From: Legionella santicrucis
GTDB lineage: Bacteria > Pseudomonadota > Gammaproteobacteria > Legionellales > Legionellaceae
DNA length: 40,883 bases
Reading direction: 5' to 3'
NCBI RefSeq assembly: GCF_001468135.1
Contig: NZ_LNYU01000029.1
Span: 1-40,883, forward strand
This document shows, in pieces, positions 34,386 to 40,883 of the stretch; within the stretch, counting starts at the first letter, position 1, and each line of letters begins with the position of its first letter. The notes beneath the pieces were generated by a model that did not search any database, was not told the DNA's origin, and saw only the letters and a program-made list of their open reading frames with translations. The position numbers were made by a program, and so were the translations under genes.

Positions 34386-35898
34386 ATGATTGTCTTTAAT
34401 CCTTTATCGCTCTATACCACCTATCTTGGGTGGCAACAATATGAAGTGCTCTTTAATGCTTTATGGCAAACAGGACTTTTGTACCTTGGTTTTTTAGCTA
34501 TAGGTTATCGATTTCTTAAAAATGTACTTAATCCAGCTGGAGCATTCTTTGCCGTAGAACATGCTTTGAATCATTTTCTTTATGAGCTGGCGATTACTTT
34601 CCTGATTTGCAGTCTGTTTGTCTATCCCTGTGTACCACTAGAAACTAGAGCACTTCAATTTAAACCCTTATGTGGTATGAAAATCCCTACTACTGCTGTG
34701 ATAGGAGACAGCGGCACCACCTATGATGAAGCTTTTGCTGATCTCCTAACCAATCAAGTAAAAATCCCTATTGGCTTTGCCATCATCCAAAACTTCATGT
34801 CCAGTTTCACATACAGCTTAAGGTGACTTGGTATCAACCTATTTGCCTCAAGATATACGAAAACAGGCTTTGGAGTTCCACCAGCAATGTTTTATTGAAG
34901 CCAAGACTCAATTTAACAGTGAGAAACATGAGCCAAGCGAACTGGAGCCTATGCTAAAACGCTATGGTGGTGAAGACGATTTAAATTGGATGGGTTCAAA
35001 GATTCTGCAAAAAATGTATTACAGCAAACTCCATGCGCGTAAACCAGTTCCAGGATTTACCTTTAGTCAAGCGCCCAATCCGAATCTTGAAAAAGCAGCC
35101 AACCGTGGAGATATACCACTAGAACAACTTCCCGAAGAAGGTTATCCGACCTGTCAGCAATGGTGGAATAAAATACGAGGTGATCTAGTCGAAGTATCCA
35201 ACAAAGCAAGTTTTTATAATCGGCATCTGAACTACTACGCCATGCTTGAACGAGTACGCCAATACAAAGCCAAGCATCCAAAAGCATGGAAAGCAGACAT
35301 CACTGCTGAAGAGTTCATAGCCAAAATGCTGCTCAGTGAGAGCAAAGACATGCAAATGAACTCTGTAAAAAATCTAATGGACAACAACAATGGAAAAATT
35401 GGATCAGCCATTACTCATACACTGGTTAACTCCGGTCAATGGATCAAATCATGGACCACAACACCACTAAAACGTGAATCAATCATGCAAACCCTACCGG
35501 TGATGCAAGCATTTTTCATGTTCTTTTTAATTATCTTAACACCATTAGTTCTAGCATTGAGTTGTTATAGTCCAAGAGCATTAGGCGCTCTGAGTGCCTT
35601 ATTTATAATGGCGATTTTTCTGCAATACCTCTGGCATTTAGTTGGCTTTATTGAGCGTTCAGTCCTCGACCCATTAGGTGAAAATGATGCCGTTGCCGCC
35701 ATGAAAAATATGGCAGTAATGTTTTATTTTGTTGCACCTGTATTGTTGCTTAAACTCTCTAGTCATTTTGGTGGAGAAGCAGGAGCAGGATTAATGGATT
35801 TAATCGATGGCTCTGATCGAAATAGTGAAAGCATGACTCAATCAGGAATGCATGTAGCCAAAACAGGAGTAAAAATTGCTTCCAAGGGGGCCTTATGA
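34386..35898 (+). pseudogene. TraG N-terminal family membrane protein, frameshifted
   Basis: Two adjacent frames together give about 500 aa, the expected size of the TraG-N protein that follows TIGR03755. The first (34386-34826, 146 aa) has membrane segments (WQTGLLYLGFLAIGY, ALNHFLYELAITFLICSLFVYP) and ends TYSLR. The second (from about 34828) starts TYLPQDIRKQALEFHQQCF and carries further membrane helices (MQAFFMFFLIILTPLVLALSC) to 35898. The frames differ by one base, and each is closed by a stop at the junction (TAA 34819, TGA 34824). The second part has only a TTG with no ribosome site, so this is most likely a one-base indel. TraG-N proteins act in mating-pair formation and stabilisation. 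Confidence 0.75.
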
Positions 35899-35903
35899 TT
35901 TGC

Positions 35904-36077
35904 TTAAAATACATCCTTGCGTTCAAAGGCTTCGTTATATGCACGCATACTAATCAAGCCAGCTTCATATTTCCTTCGAGCTTCAGAAACACTCATGTAA
36001 CGATTGTTAGGTTTATCTTCCACAACACCAACAATTGCATTAAGCACTACAACCAAACATCGAAATACCTTTCTCAT
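35904..36077 (-). CDS. 57-aa antisense-oriented small protein
   Basis: This ORF runs against the transfer operon between TraG-N and the small membrane protein. The product has a hydrophobic N-terminal stretch (FRCLVVVLNAIVGVV) followed by a strongly protein-like basic helix (RYMSVSEARRKYEAGLISMRAY) and a stop at 35904. The composition is unlike a shadow frame, and the plus strand here carries no convincing gene, so I think it is real. I do not recognise it. Upstream of the ATG (36077) a GGGATGG could serve as a weak ribosome site. It may be an entry-exclusion, signalling or regulatory peptide. Confidence 0.5.
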   Translation of the reverse strand: MRKVFRCLVVVLNAIVGVVEDKPNNRYMSVSEARRKYEAGLISMRAYNEAFERKDVF

Positions 36078-36091
36078 TTGGAGCCATCCCT

Positions 36092-36415
36092 ATGATAAAA
36101 AACTACATCCGTTCAACCATTATAGTATTAGTTCAAATCCTATTACCAATAATGGCCTTGCTTGTTCTAGCACCCTTATTCATTAATACCAAAGTCATTA
36201 ACCATTTACAACAACCAGTATTTCATCCTTGGTTTATTGTATTACATGCACTTTTTTACTTAACTCTCATACTTTTATGGCCAAAGGTAGCTCAACGCTT
36301 ACACAAACAAAATCCAATAAATTCTGAGCAACTTAAAACTGCACTTAAAATACGCTGGTATTTACTGACTCTCTTTTTGTTTATTGATGCGCTGATGCTA
36401 TGGAGAGCACTATGA
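36092..36415 (+). CDS. Small conserved membrane protein of the transfer cluster
   Basis: 107 aa with three hydrophobic segments (IVLVQILLPIMALLVLAPLFI, FIVLHALFYLTLILLW, WYLLTLFLFIDALML). It directly precedes and overlaps TraD by 4 nt (ATGA). Proteins of this size and topology next to the coupling protein are common in GI-type systems and may help anchor TraD. No specific family is assigned. Confidence 0.7.
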   Translation: MIKNYIRSTIIVLVQILLPIMALLVLAPLFINTKVINHLQQPVFHPWFIVLHALFYLTLILLWPKVAQRLHKQNPINSEQLKTALKIRWYLLTLFLFIDALMLWRAL

Positions 36416-38382
36416 CAGACTACCCTATAAATAATTTATTACGAGAACCCACTGAAGCCTGGTCTGCGATTACTTGTTTTTCACTGGCATTTCTTACCTA
36501 CAGTCAACCTCATTTATTTTTGCTTACTCAAAGCATGAGTACCTATGCAGGTATTACTTTAGCTATTCCTGGACTCTATAGAGCATGGCAAGCAATAAGG
36601 GTAAAACGTTACCATCACCGATTATTGACGATGCCAACTTATGCCTTATCTACATCAGAAATTCCTTTATCCAAAAACTGGTTATTTCTAGGTAAAGGAT
36701 TTAGGTGGCGGCCAAGCCACACTCAAAAGCTTCATCAAATTAAACAAGTTAAAAATGAAAAATTCCTGAAGCGAGGAACTTGTTATCAAGCAGTAAGGCG
36801 ATTCTGCCAAAATCATGAACATAGAAAACTAGCCAAATGGTTAAGTAGTCGTTTAAGGATTAACCCATTCAGACCAGATCCACCCGTAGGAGGAAGTTCT
36901 TTTTTACATGGTGTTGGTGAAGAAGATAAACCTGTGTACATTCCTCAAGATGTTCGCGTAGGTCATACATTTGTTGTAGGGACCACCAGAGTTGGCAAAA
37001 CAAGATTGGCCAGTATTCTGATTAACCAAGACATCAGAAATGGCGATGCTGTCATTGTTGTTGATCCTAAAGGCGACCAGGAACTAGTTCGAGATATGAT
37101 GGCAGCATGTGAAGTATCAGGAAGAACGGATGATTTCAAAATCGTTCATTTAGGCTTTCCAGACCAATCTGCACGATATAACCCGCTTAAAAATTATGAC
37201 CAAATAAGTGAAGTGGCAACACGCATCACTGATGCTATATCTGCAGAAGGTGAAGGAAAACAGTTTGCTGCCTTTGCATGGAAATACGTCAATATAGTTG
37301 CCATTTGTTTGGAGGAAATGAACCAAGCCATTACTTATCAATCTATAGCGTTTTACATTAGCCGTTTGGATCAGTTATTAATGACCTATGCTGATGCCAT
37401 TCTTCCACATCACTACTGCAACTATCATCAAGAAATTGAAACCATTACAGAAGAGCACGACAGTAAAATTGGTAAAAATAATAAAACCAAATCCCCAATG
37501 GAACGTCACCAAGCAGTTATTCAATATGTCAAAGACCACATCAACAAAACCATTAAAAACAATAATGCTGAAGCTCTACACGATCAAATCTTAATCGATC
37601 TCTACGATGCAGCCATTATGGATAAGCACTACTACGAAAAAATTACCGCAAGTGTTGGTCCTGTATTATCCGAAATTAACAAAAGTAATGCATCTAGAAT
37701 TCTTTCTTCAAAGAACCAGCCAGGAGATATAGAGTTGATGGATGTGATTAAAAATAAAAAAGTGCTTTATATAGGATTGGATAGCCTCACTAATCCCAAT
37801 ATTGCTCAGGCAGTGGGTAAAGCATTCTTATCCGATCTTGTTTCCACAGCCGGTAAAATCTACAAAGAACCTAATGCTCGTTATACATTAAACCTACATT
37901 GTGATGAGTTATCAGAAATTATACAGAATTCATTTGTAAAAATTCTTAATAAAGCAGGTGGTGCTGGATTTCAAGTAACTGCATATGCTCAAACTATTCA
38001 AGATATGGAAGTTGCTCTTGGCTCTAAGGCTAAAGCAGAAATGTCTGAAGGTAATTTTAATACACTCATTATGCTAAGGGTTAAAAATGAAGAAACTGCT
38101 AATTTATTGGTTAAAGTCTTACCTCAAGTAGGTGTTGTTGGTCATACTCAAGTTTCGATGGTTAATGATATGCCAGGTGAAAATGATGGGGTATATTTTA
38201 ACACCACGAATGAAGATCGGGTTCAAAGCTCTTTAGTGCCTATGGTAGGAGTAGATGATATTATATCTTTACCTAAAGGGCAGGCATTTATTTTAGTTAA
38301 TGGTGGTGAGATTTATAAAATTAGAATTCCACTTTCACTAAACTCTTCTGAGGAAAAAAAACAAATCAGAATGACAACTTAA
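36412..38382 (+). CDS. traD: Conjugative coupling protein TraD (TIGR03743)
   Basis: 656-aa hexameric ATPase that brings the relaxase-DNA complex to the secretion channel. There are two N-terminal membrane segments, Walker A VVGTTRVGKTRL (about 186-198) and Walker B AVIVVDPKGDQ (about 213-224), with later motifs LNLHCDELSEIIQNSFVKILNKAGGAGF and TAYAQTIQDME characteristic of SXT/TOL-type TraD. The ATG at 36412 follows GGAGAG; I prefer it to the upstream ATG at 36400. It appears intact. A relaxase gene normally follows; here the next reading frame is cut short by a dispersed repeat. Confidence 0.92.
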   Translation: MTDYPINNLLREPTEAWSAITCFSLAFLTYSQPHLFLLTQSMSTYAGITLAIPGLYRAWQAIRVKRYHHRLLTMPTYALSTSEIPLSKNWLFLGKGFRWRPSHTQKLHQIKQVKNEKFLKRGTCYQAVRRFCQNHEHRKLAKWLSSRLRINPFRPDPPVGGSSFLHGVGEEDKPVYIPQDVRVGHTFVVGTTRVGKTRLASILINQDIRNGDAVIVVDPKGDQELVRDMMAACEVSGRTDDFKIVHLGFPDQSARYNPLKNYDQISEVATRITDAISAEGEGKQFAAFAWKYVNIVAICLEEMNQAITYQSIAFYISRLDQLLMTYADAILPHHYCNYHQEIETITEEHDSKIGKNNKTKSPMERHQAVIQYVKDHINKTIKNNNAEALHDQILIDLYDAAIMDKHYYEKITASVGPVLSEINKSNASRILSSKNQPGDIELMDVIKNKKVLYIGLDSLTNPNIAQAVGKAFLSDLVSTAGKIYKEPNARYTLNLHCDELSEIIQNSFVKILNKAGGAGFQVTAYAQTIQDMEVALGSKAKAEMSEGNFNTLIMLRVKNEETANLLVKVLPQVGVVGHTQVSMVNDMPGENDGVYFNTTNEDRVQSSLVPMVGVDDIISLPKGQAFILVNGGEIYKIRIPLSLNSSEEKKQIRMTT

Positions 38383-38396
38383 TCGGCTCTTTACAG

Positions 38397-38436
38397 ATGA
38401 AATTATTACACCATCTGCTTAACAAAAATTTATCAC
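38397..38436 (+). pseudogene. Truncated start of the gene after traD
   Basis: ATG at 38397, 15 bp after the TraD stop, opens MKLLHHLLNKNLS before the frame enters the repeat at 38437. In related ICEs the relaxase gene sits here and often begins with a similar Leu-rich basic stretch. Probably the 5' stub of a lost gene. Confidence 0.35.
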
Positions 38437-38700
38437 CAAGCGTGTCGCTACCTCGTTATAAATTCTGGGACATCCGAGTCCCCAGAATTCACTCGCCAAC
38501 GCGACAGGTATGCCTGCGGCGCCCTGGCCCCCTGCGTCCGTTCATTTTTAAGTCCCCTACGGGACTCAAAAATACCACTACCACAATGGCTGACGCCTTT
38601 TCGGATGCCTTATATTTTCCTGCGGAAAAACATCCGGCCCTAAGGCTACCAGGGACTACGCGCCTCGGCGTTCCGCCTTCCTTGGCGTGCAGCGATAGAG
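38437..38700 (+). repeat. Dispersed repeat, copy C (divergent middle)
   Basis: The first 77 bp match copy B (CAAGCGTGTCGCTACCTCG, the AATTCTGGGACATCC...CCCAGAATT palindrome, GCCAACGCGACAGG). The last 45 bp match its tail (GCGCCTCGG...CCTTCCTTGGCG). The middle 140 bp are different and hold their own short hairpin (AAGTCCCCTACGGGACT, 38551-38567). Shared ends with a variable centre suggest a family of structured, non-autonomous elements. Confidence 0.8.
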
Positions 38701-38730
38701 AAATTAGCTAAGCAAATGGCTCAAAGGTAC

Positions 38731-40110
38731 TTAAGAGGTTAACAAGGAATTTTTTAATTCTGTAAAAGAGCTTTTAGCAACACTAAAATATAAATCCTCT
38801 GTATTTGCAATCGATCTCATGTATTTTTTCTCCGTAAAATCTAAATAAGATTGAATCGCTTCTATTGAATGCTTATCTTTTAAATTTTTATGCCATAATT
38901 GAGTAATACCAAAGAACATCCCATCCAAATCAGAACGTTGATATTTTTTAAGCATTTTAATCACATCAGGAATATAAACTTTTTCCAGCTCTAATGATTT
39001 GTAGGCAAGTTCAAGTTTTAAACCTAAAACAAGGCGTGGCTCAATCTCAACCATTTGCTGTTCAATCTGAGTTTTACTATTAATAATCTCTTGAGCAGAA
39101 TGGAAGTCGATATAACCCCGAATAATTTTATCTGCATCGCGTCGCTCAAGATTTTGATAAAGCATCTTCGCATAAAAACTTTTTAATAGTTCGTTATCAT
39201 AAGTTTTATCTAAGGAATGACTGTTATTTTGATAGTAGATCATTAATCCTTGGATTAGTTTCGAGTGAATTTCAAGACTTTTAGATTCCTGATACATTTT
39301 TAAAAATCTGGGAATAACATCTTGTTCATTAGAAACAGCAAGCCTATCTATAAAAATTCCTCTTTTGGTTTCATTGACTTGAGTATTGGCTGCAAATTCC
39401 CATTCCTTTGCAATATGAGTTGGCGTTTCGTCTTGCATAGGAATATCAGCGAGCTCCACAAATCTCTCATAAGGTAAATTATTTAACTCTTCAGCAGAAA
39501 GATCGCTAAATTGTTTATCTTTACTATCAATATGAGGTGGTTTAGTAATATTTTCGAAATTACTAGGACTCAATACATCACCATTAGCATAGGGAAAAGT
39601 ATAAAAGACTTTAATGGGCAACATTATTTTATTATCCATTATCTGCGAAAAACCCGCACTATAAAAATCCCAGGCTATAAACGTATCACATCGCCACATA
39701 CCGCATTTAGTGGGACGCCGATTTTGAAGATTTCCTTGACCAATTACATAAGCCGTGGAGGAACTATAGGTAGGACACCACCAACTCTGGTGATAACCTT
39801 CTGCTAATGCTTTATAAGTCCCAGTAGAATAATCTCCTACACCAGAGCGACTTCCCCAATATTGTGACCGAGAAGTAAAGTTTGGGAAAGAATTAAATTG
39901 GACTACGGGACTTTCATTTAATACTTCAATTATGATTTGAGTAGGATATCCAACATCATCTCCGGTACCTAAACCAACATGCCCAATCCATCCGGCACCC
40001 GGAATTAACAGGTCACGACCTAATACATCACCTGAGGCAAGAGGTTTCCTGGCCTCCACTTGATTGGCAATAGAAATAGCAGCCAACATGAACAAAAAAA
40101 TTTTTTTCAT
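38731..40110 (-). CDS. Secreted permuted NlpC/P60-like protein
   Basis: 459 aa with a Sec signal peptide (MKKIFLFMLAAISIANQVEA). Residues 25-160 resemble a circularly permuted papain/NlpC-P60 fold (YiiX/YebB-like): GDVLGRDLLIPGAGWIGHVGLG with His44, IIEVLNE with Glu62, QYWGSRSG, and a later Cys141 in RCDTFIAWDFYSAG. His before Cys is the permuted order. Such enzymes act on amide or ester bonds in cell walls or lipids. The C-terminal 300 residues are helical with no recognised domain. Export suggests a periplasmic or secreted enzyme, possibly a virulence-associated one. The family call is by motif only. It lies outside the transfer operon, facing it. Confidence 0.65.
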   Translation of the reverse strand: MKKIFLFMLAAISIANQVEARKPLASGDVLGRDLLIPGAGWIGHVGLGTGDDVGYPTQIIIEVLNESPVVQFNSFPNFTSRSQYWGSRSGVGDYSTGTYKALAEGYHQSWWCPTYSSSTAYVIGQGNLQNRRPTKCGMWRCDTFIAWDFYSAGFSQIMDNKIMLPIKVFYTFPYANGDVLSPSNFENITKPPHIDSKDKQFSDLSAEELNNLPYERFVELADIPMQDETPTHIAKEWEFAANTQVNETKRGIFIDRLAVSNEQDVIPRFLKMYQESKSLEIHSKLIQGLMIYYQNNSHSLDKTYDNELLKSFYAKMLYQNLERRDADKIIRGYIDFHSAQEIINSKTQIEQQMVEIEPRLVLGLKLELAYKSLELEKVYIPDVIKMLKKYQRSDLDGMFFGITQLWHKNLKDKHSIEAIQSYLDFTEKKYMRSIANTEDLYFSVAKSSFTELKNSLLTS

Positions 40111-40141
40111 ATCTTATATACCTTTAAATAAAAGAAAGAGA

Positions 40142-40711
40142 TTAGGGATTAAGTATTTTTTTTAGTTGGTACCCGAGGCAAATTAATAAATGGACAGTAA
40201 ATAAGATAATGATAAAGTAGATAAATAGTTGATTTTGACTGAAATAAGTTAAATTAAAATAAATGGGTAACAAACTTATTACAACATATCCTAAAAAAAA
40301 TGTGGTTGCAAATATATTTGTGTAGAAGGAATGGTTATTAACTAATAGCAAGGCGAAAGCAGCAAAAAATAAGCCCCCTATTATGGCATATACTCCCCCT
40401 AAAATAATAACTAATGGCCACCACCCTTTGGCATCAACATTATTCACTTGGAAAATTAAAGCAATAATAAATGCTATTAAACAACTATAAGAGACGAGAA
40501 ATATGTCTCGTTTAAAAGATGTTTGTTCTAAAAGAAGGCGACTATCTTTCAAAGAATTAGTAATTCTCTCTGACCAAAGCACAACGAATATGATAATAGG
40601 TAAACCAACTAGCCCTTCAATAATGCTGCTTTGCGATTCAATTTGCATCGCTACAAATGCGGCAAAATAAGCGATTATTAAAGTATTGGAGTATTTGTTC
40701 AGGTGGTACAT
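40142..40711 (-). CDS. Multi-pass membrane protein, unknown
   Basis: 189 aa with six likely membrane helices (for example LIIAYFAAFVAMQI, VGLPIIIFVVLW, YSCLIAFIIALIFQV, LVIILGGVYAIIGGLFFAAFALLLV, GYVVISLLPIYF, FIYFIIILFTVHLLICLGY). There is a charged cytoplasmic loop around SERITNSLKDSRLLLEQTSFKRD. I do not recognise a family. It lies 31 bp upstream of the NlpC/P60-like gene on the same strand, so the two may be co-transcribed. No gene is visible in the remaining 40712-40883. Confidence 0.6.
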   Translation of the reverse strand: MYHLNKYSNTLIIAYFAAFVAMQIESQSSIIEGLVGLPIIIFVVLWSERITNSLKDSRLLLEQTSFKRDIFLVSYSCLIAFIIALIFQVNNVDAKGWWPLVIILGGVYAIIGGLFFAAFALLLVNNHSFYTNIFATTFFLGYVVISLLPIYFNLTYFSQNQLFIYFIIILFTVHLLICLGYQLKKILNP

Positions 40712-40883
40712 AACTTATATCCATTTTAAGCTAATAAAAATAATAATAATTTTTATTCATCAAGGTAGCATTTTTATTTAAATAATTCAAAGTTCAATAA
40801 GCAGGCCTCATTAAATATCTATAACAAATCAGCATAAGCATCATAATTAAAATTGATTGTTGAAACAGTCCTCCCTTCATGAA

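Noticed and set aside
35895..36095. 66-aa plus-strand ORF after TraG-N
   Set aside because: Its sequence lacks protein-like character, while the opposite strand carries the 57-aa ORF.
38397..38711. 104-aa ORF through repeat copy C
   Set aside because: After 13 codons the frame lies entirely in repetitive sequence; treated as a gene stub plus repeat.

Overview
The window is AT-rich gammaproteobacterial DNA that looks like a Legionella chromosome carrying a composite, partly decayed integrative conjugative element (ICE). The organism call rests on a GI/PFGI-type conjugation cluster headed by an lvrRABC regulatory module with a CsrA-like gene (the arrangement known from Legionella ICEs), on codon and base composition, and on the secreted proteins at the edges. 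It is an inference.

Layout. Positions 1-2100: an intact tRNA-Phe(GAA) with its own promoter, then a tyrosine integrase, an overlapping excisionase-like gene and an AlpA-like regulator, all on the minus strand (the integration module). Positions 2500-9540: a gene graveyard. It holds an IS1111-group insertion with a decayed transposase sitting inside a copy of a dispersed repeat, a secreted Cys-rich protein, and remnants of a SRAP/YedK-like gene, an AvcD-like anti-phage dCTP deaminase and another accessory gene. Positions 10047-14066: what I consider the main find, a split borosin RiPP locus. A 58-residue precursor peptide with a duplicated C-terminal motif is translationally coupled to an OphMA/SonM-type backbone alpha-N-methyltransferase; beside it lie an unrecognised 439-codon protein (starting at 12456) and a POT/MFS-type transporter. 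Positions 14228-14668: a small HTH-like protein and two 3' halves of tRNA genes (Lys-like and Met-like), which look like old attachment-site scars. Positions 14707-17826: an intact RT-nitrilase fusion, a DRT type 1 (UG1) anti-phage reverse transcriptase. Positions 17927-19400: DUF927 and HTH pseudogenes.

Positions 19730-38382: lvrR-like S24 repressor (minus), then lvrA, lvrB, lvrC/csrT and about 19 tightly packed or overlapping transfer genes: PilL, TIGR03759, TIGR03765, TIGR03747, RAQPRD, TIGR03758, TIGR03745, TIGR03750, TIGR03746, TIGR03749, TIGR03752, lipoprotein TIGR03751, VirB4-like ATPase TIGR03744, TIGR03756, TIGR03755, TraG-N, a small membrane protein and TraD. One nonsense codon (TIGR03759) and one frameshift (TraG-N) interrupt the cluster, and no relaxase is present: the gene after TraD is cut after about 13 codons by a third copy of the dispersed repeat. 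Transfer is therefore probably impaired. Positions 38731-40711: a secreted permuted NlpC/P60-like protein and a multi-pass membrane protein.

The parts are linked by regulation. An almost identical palindromic operator lies in front of the AlpA gene and between the S24 repressor and lvrA, 18 kb apart, so one repressor may control both excision and transfer.
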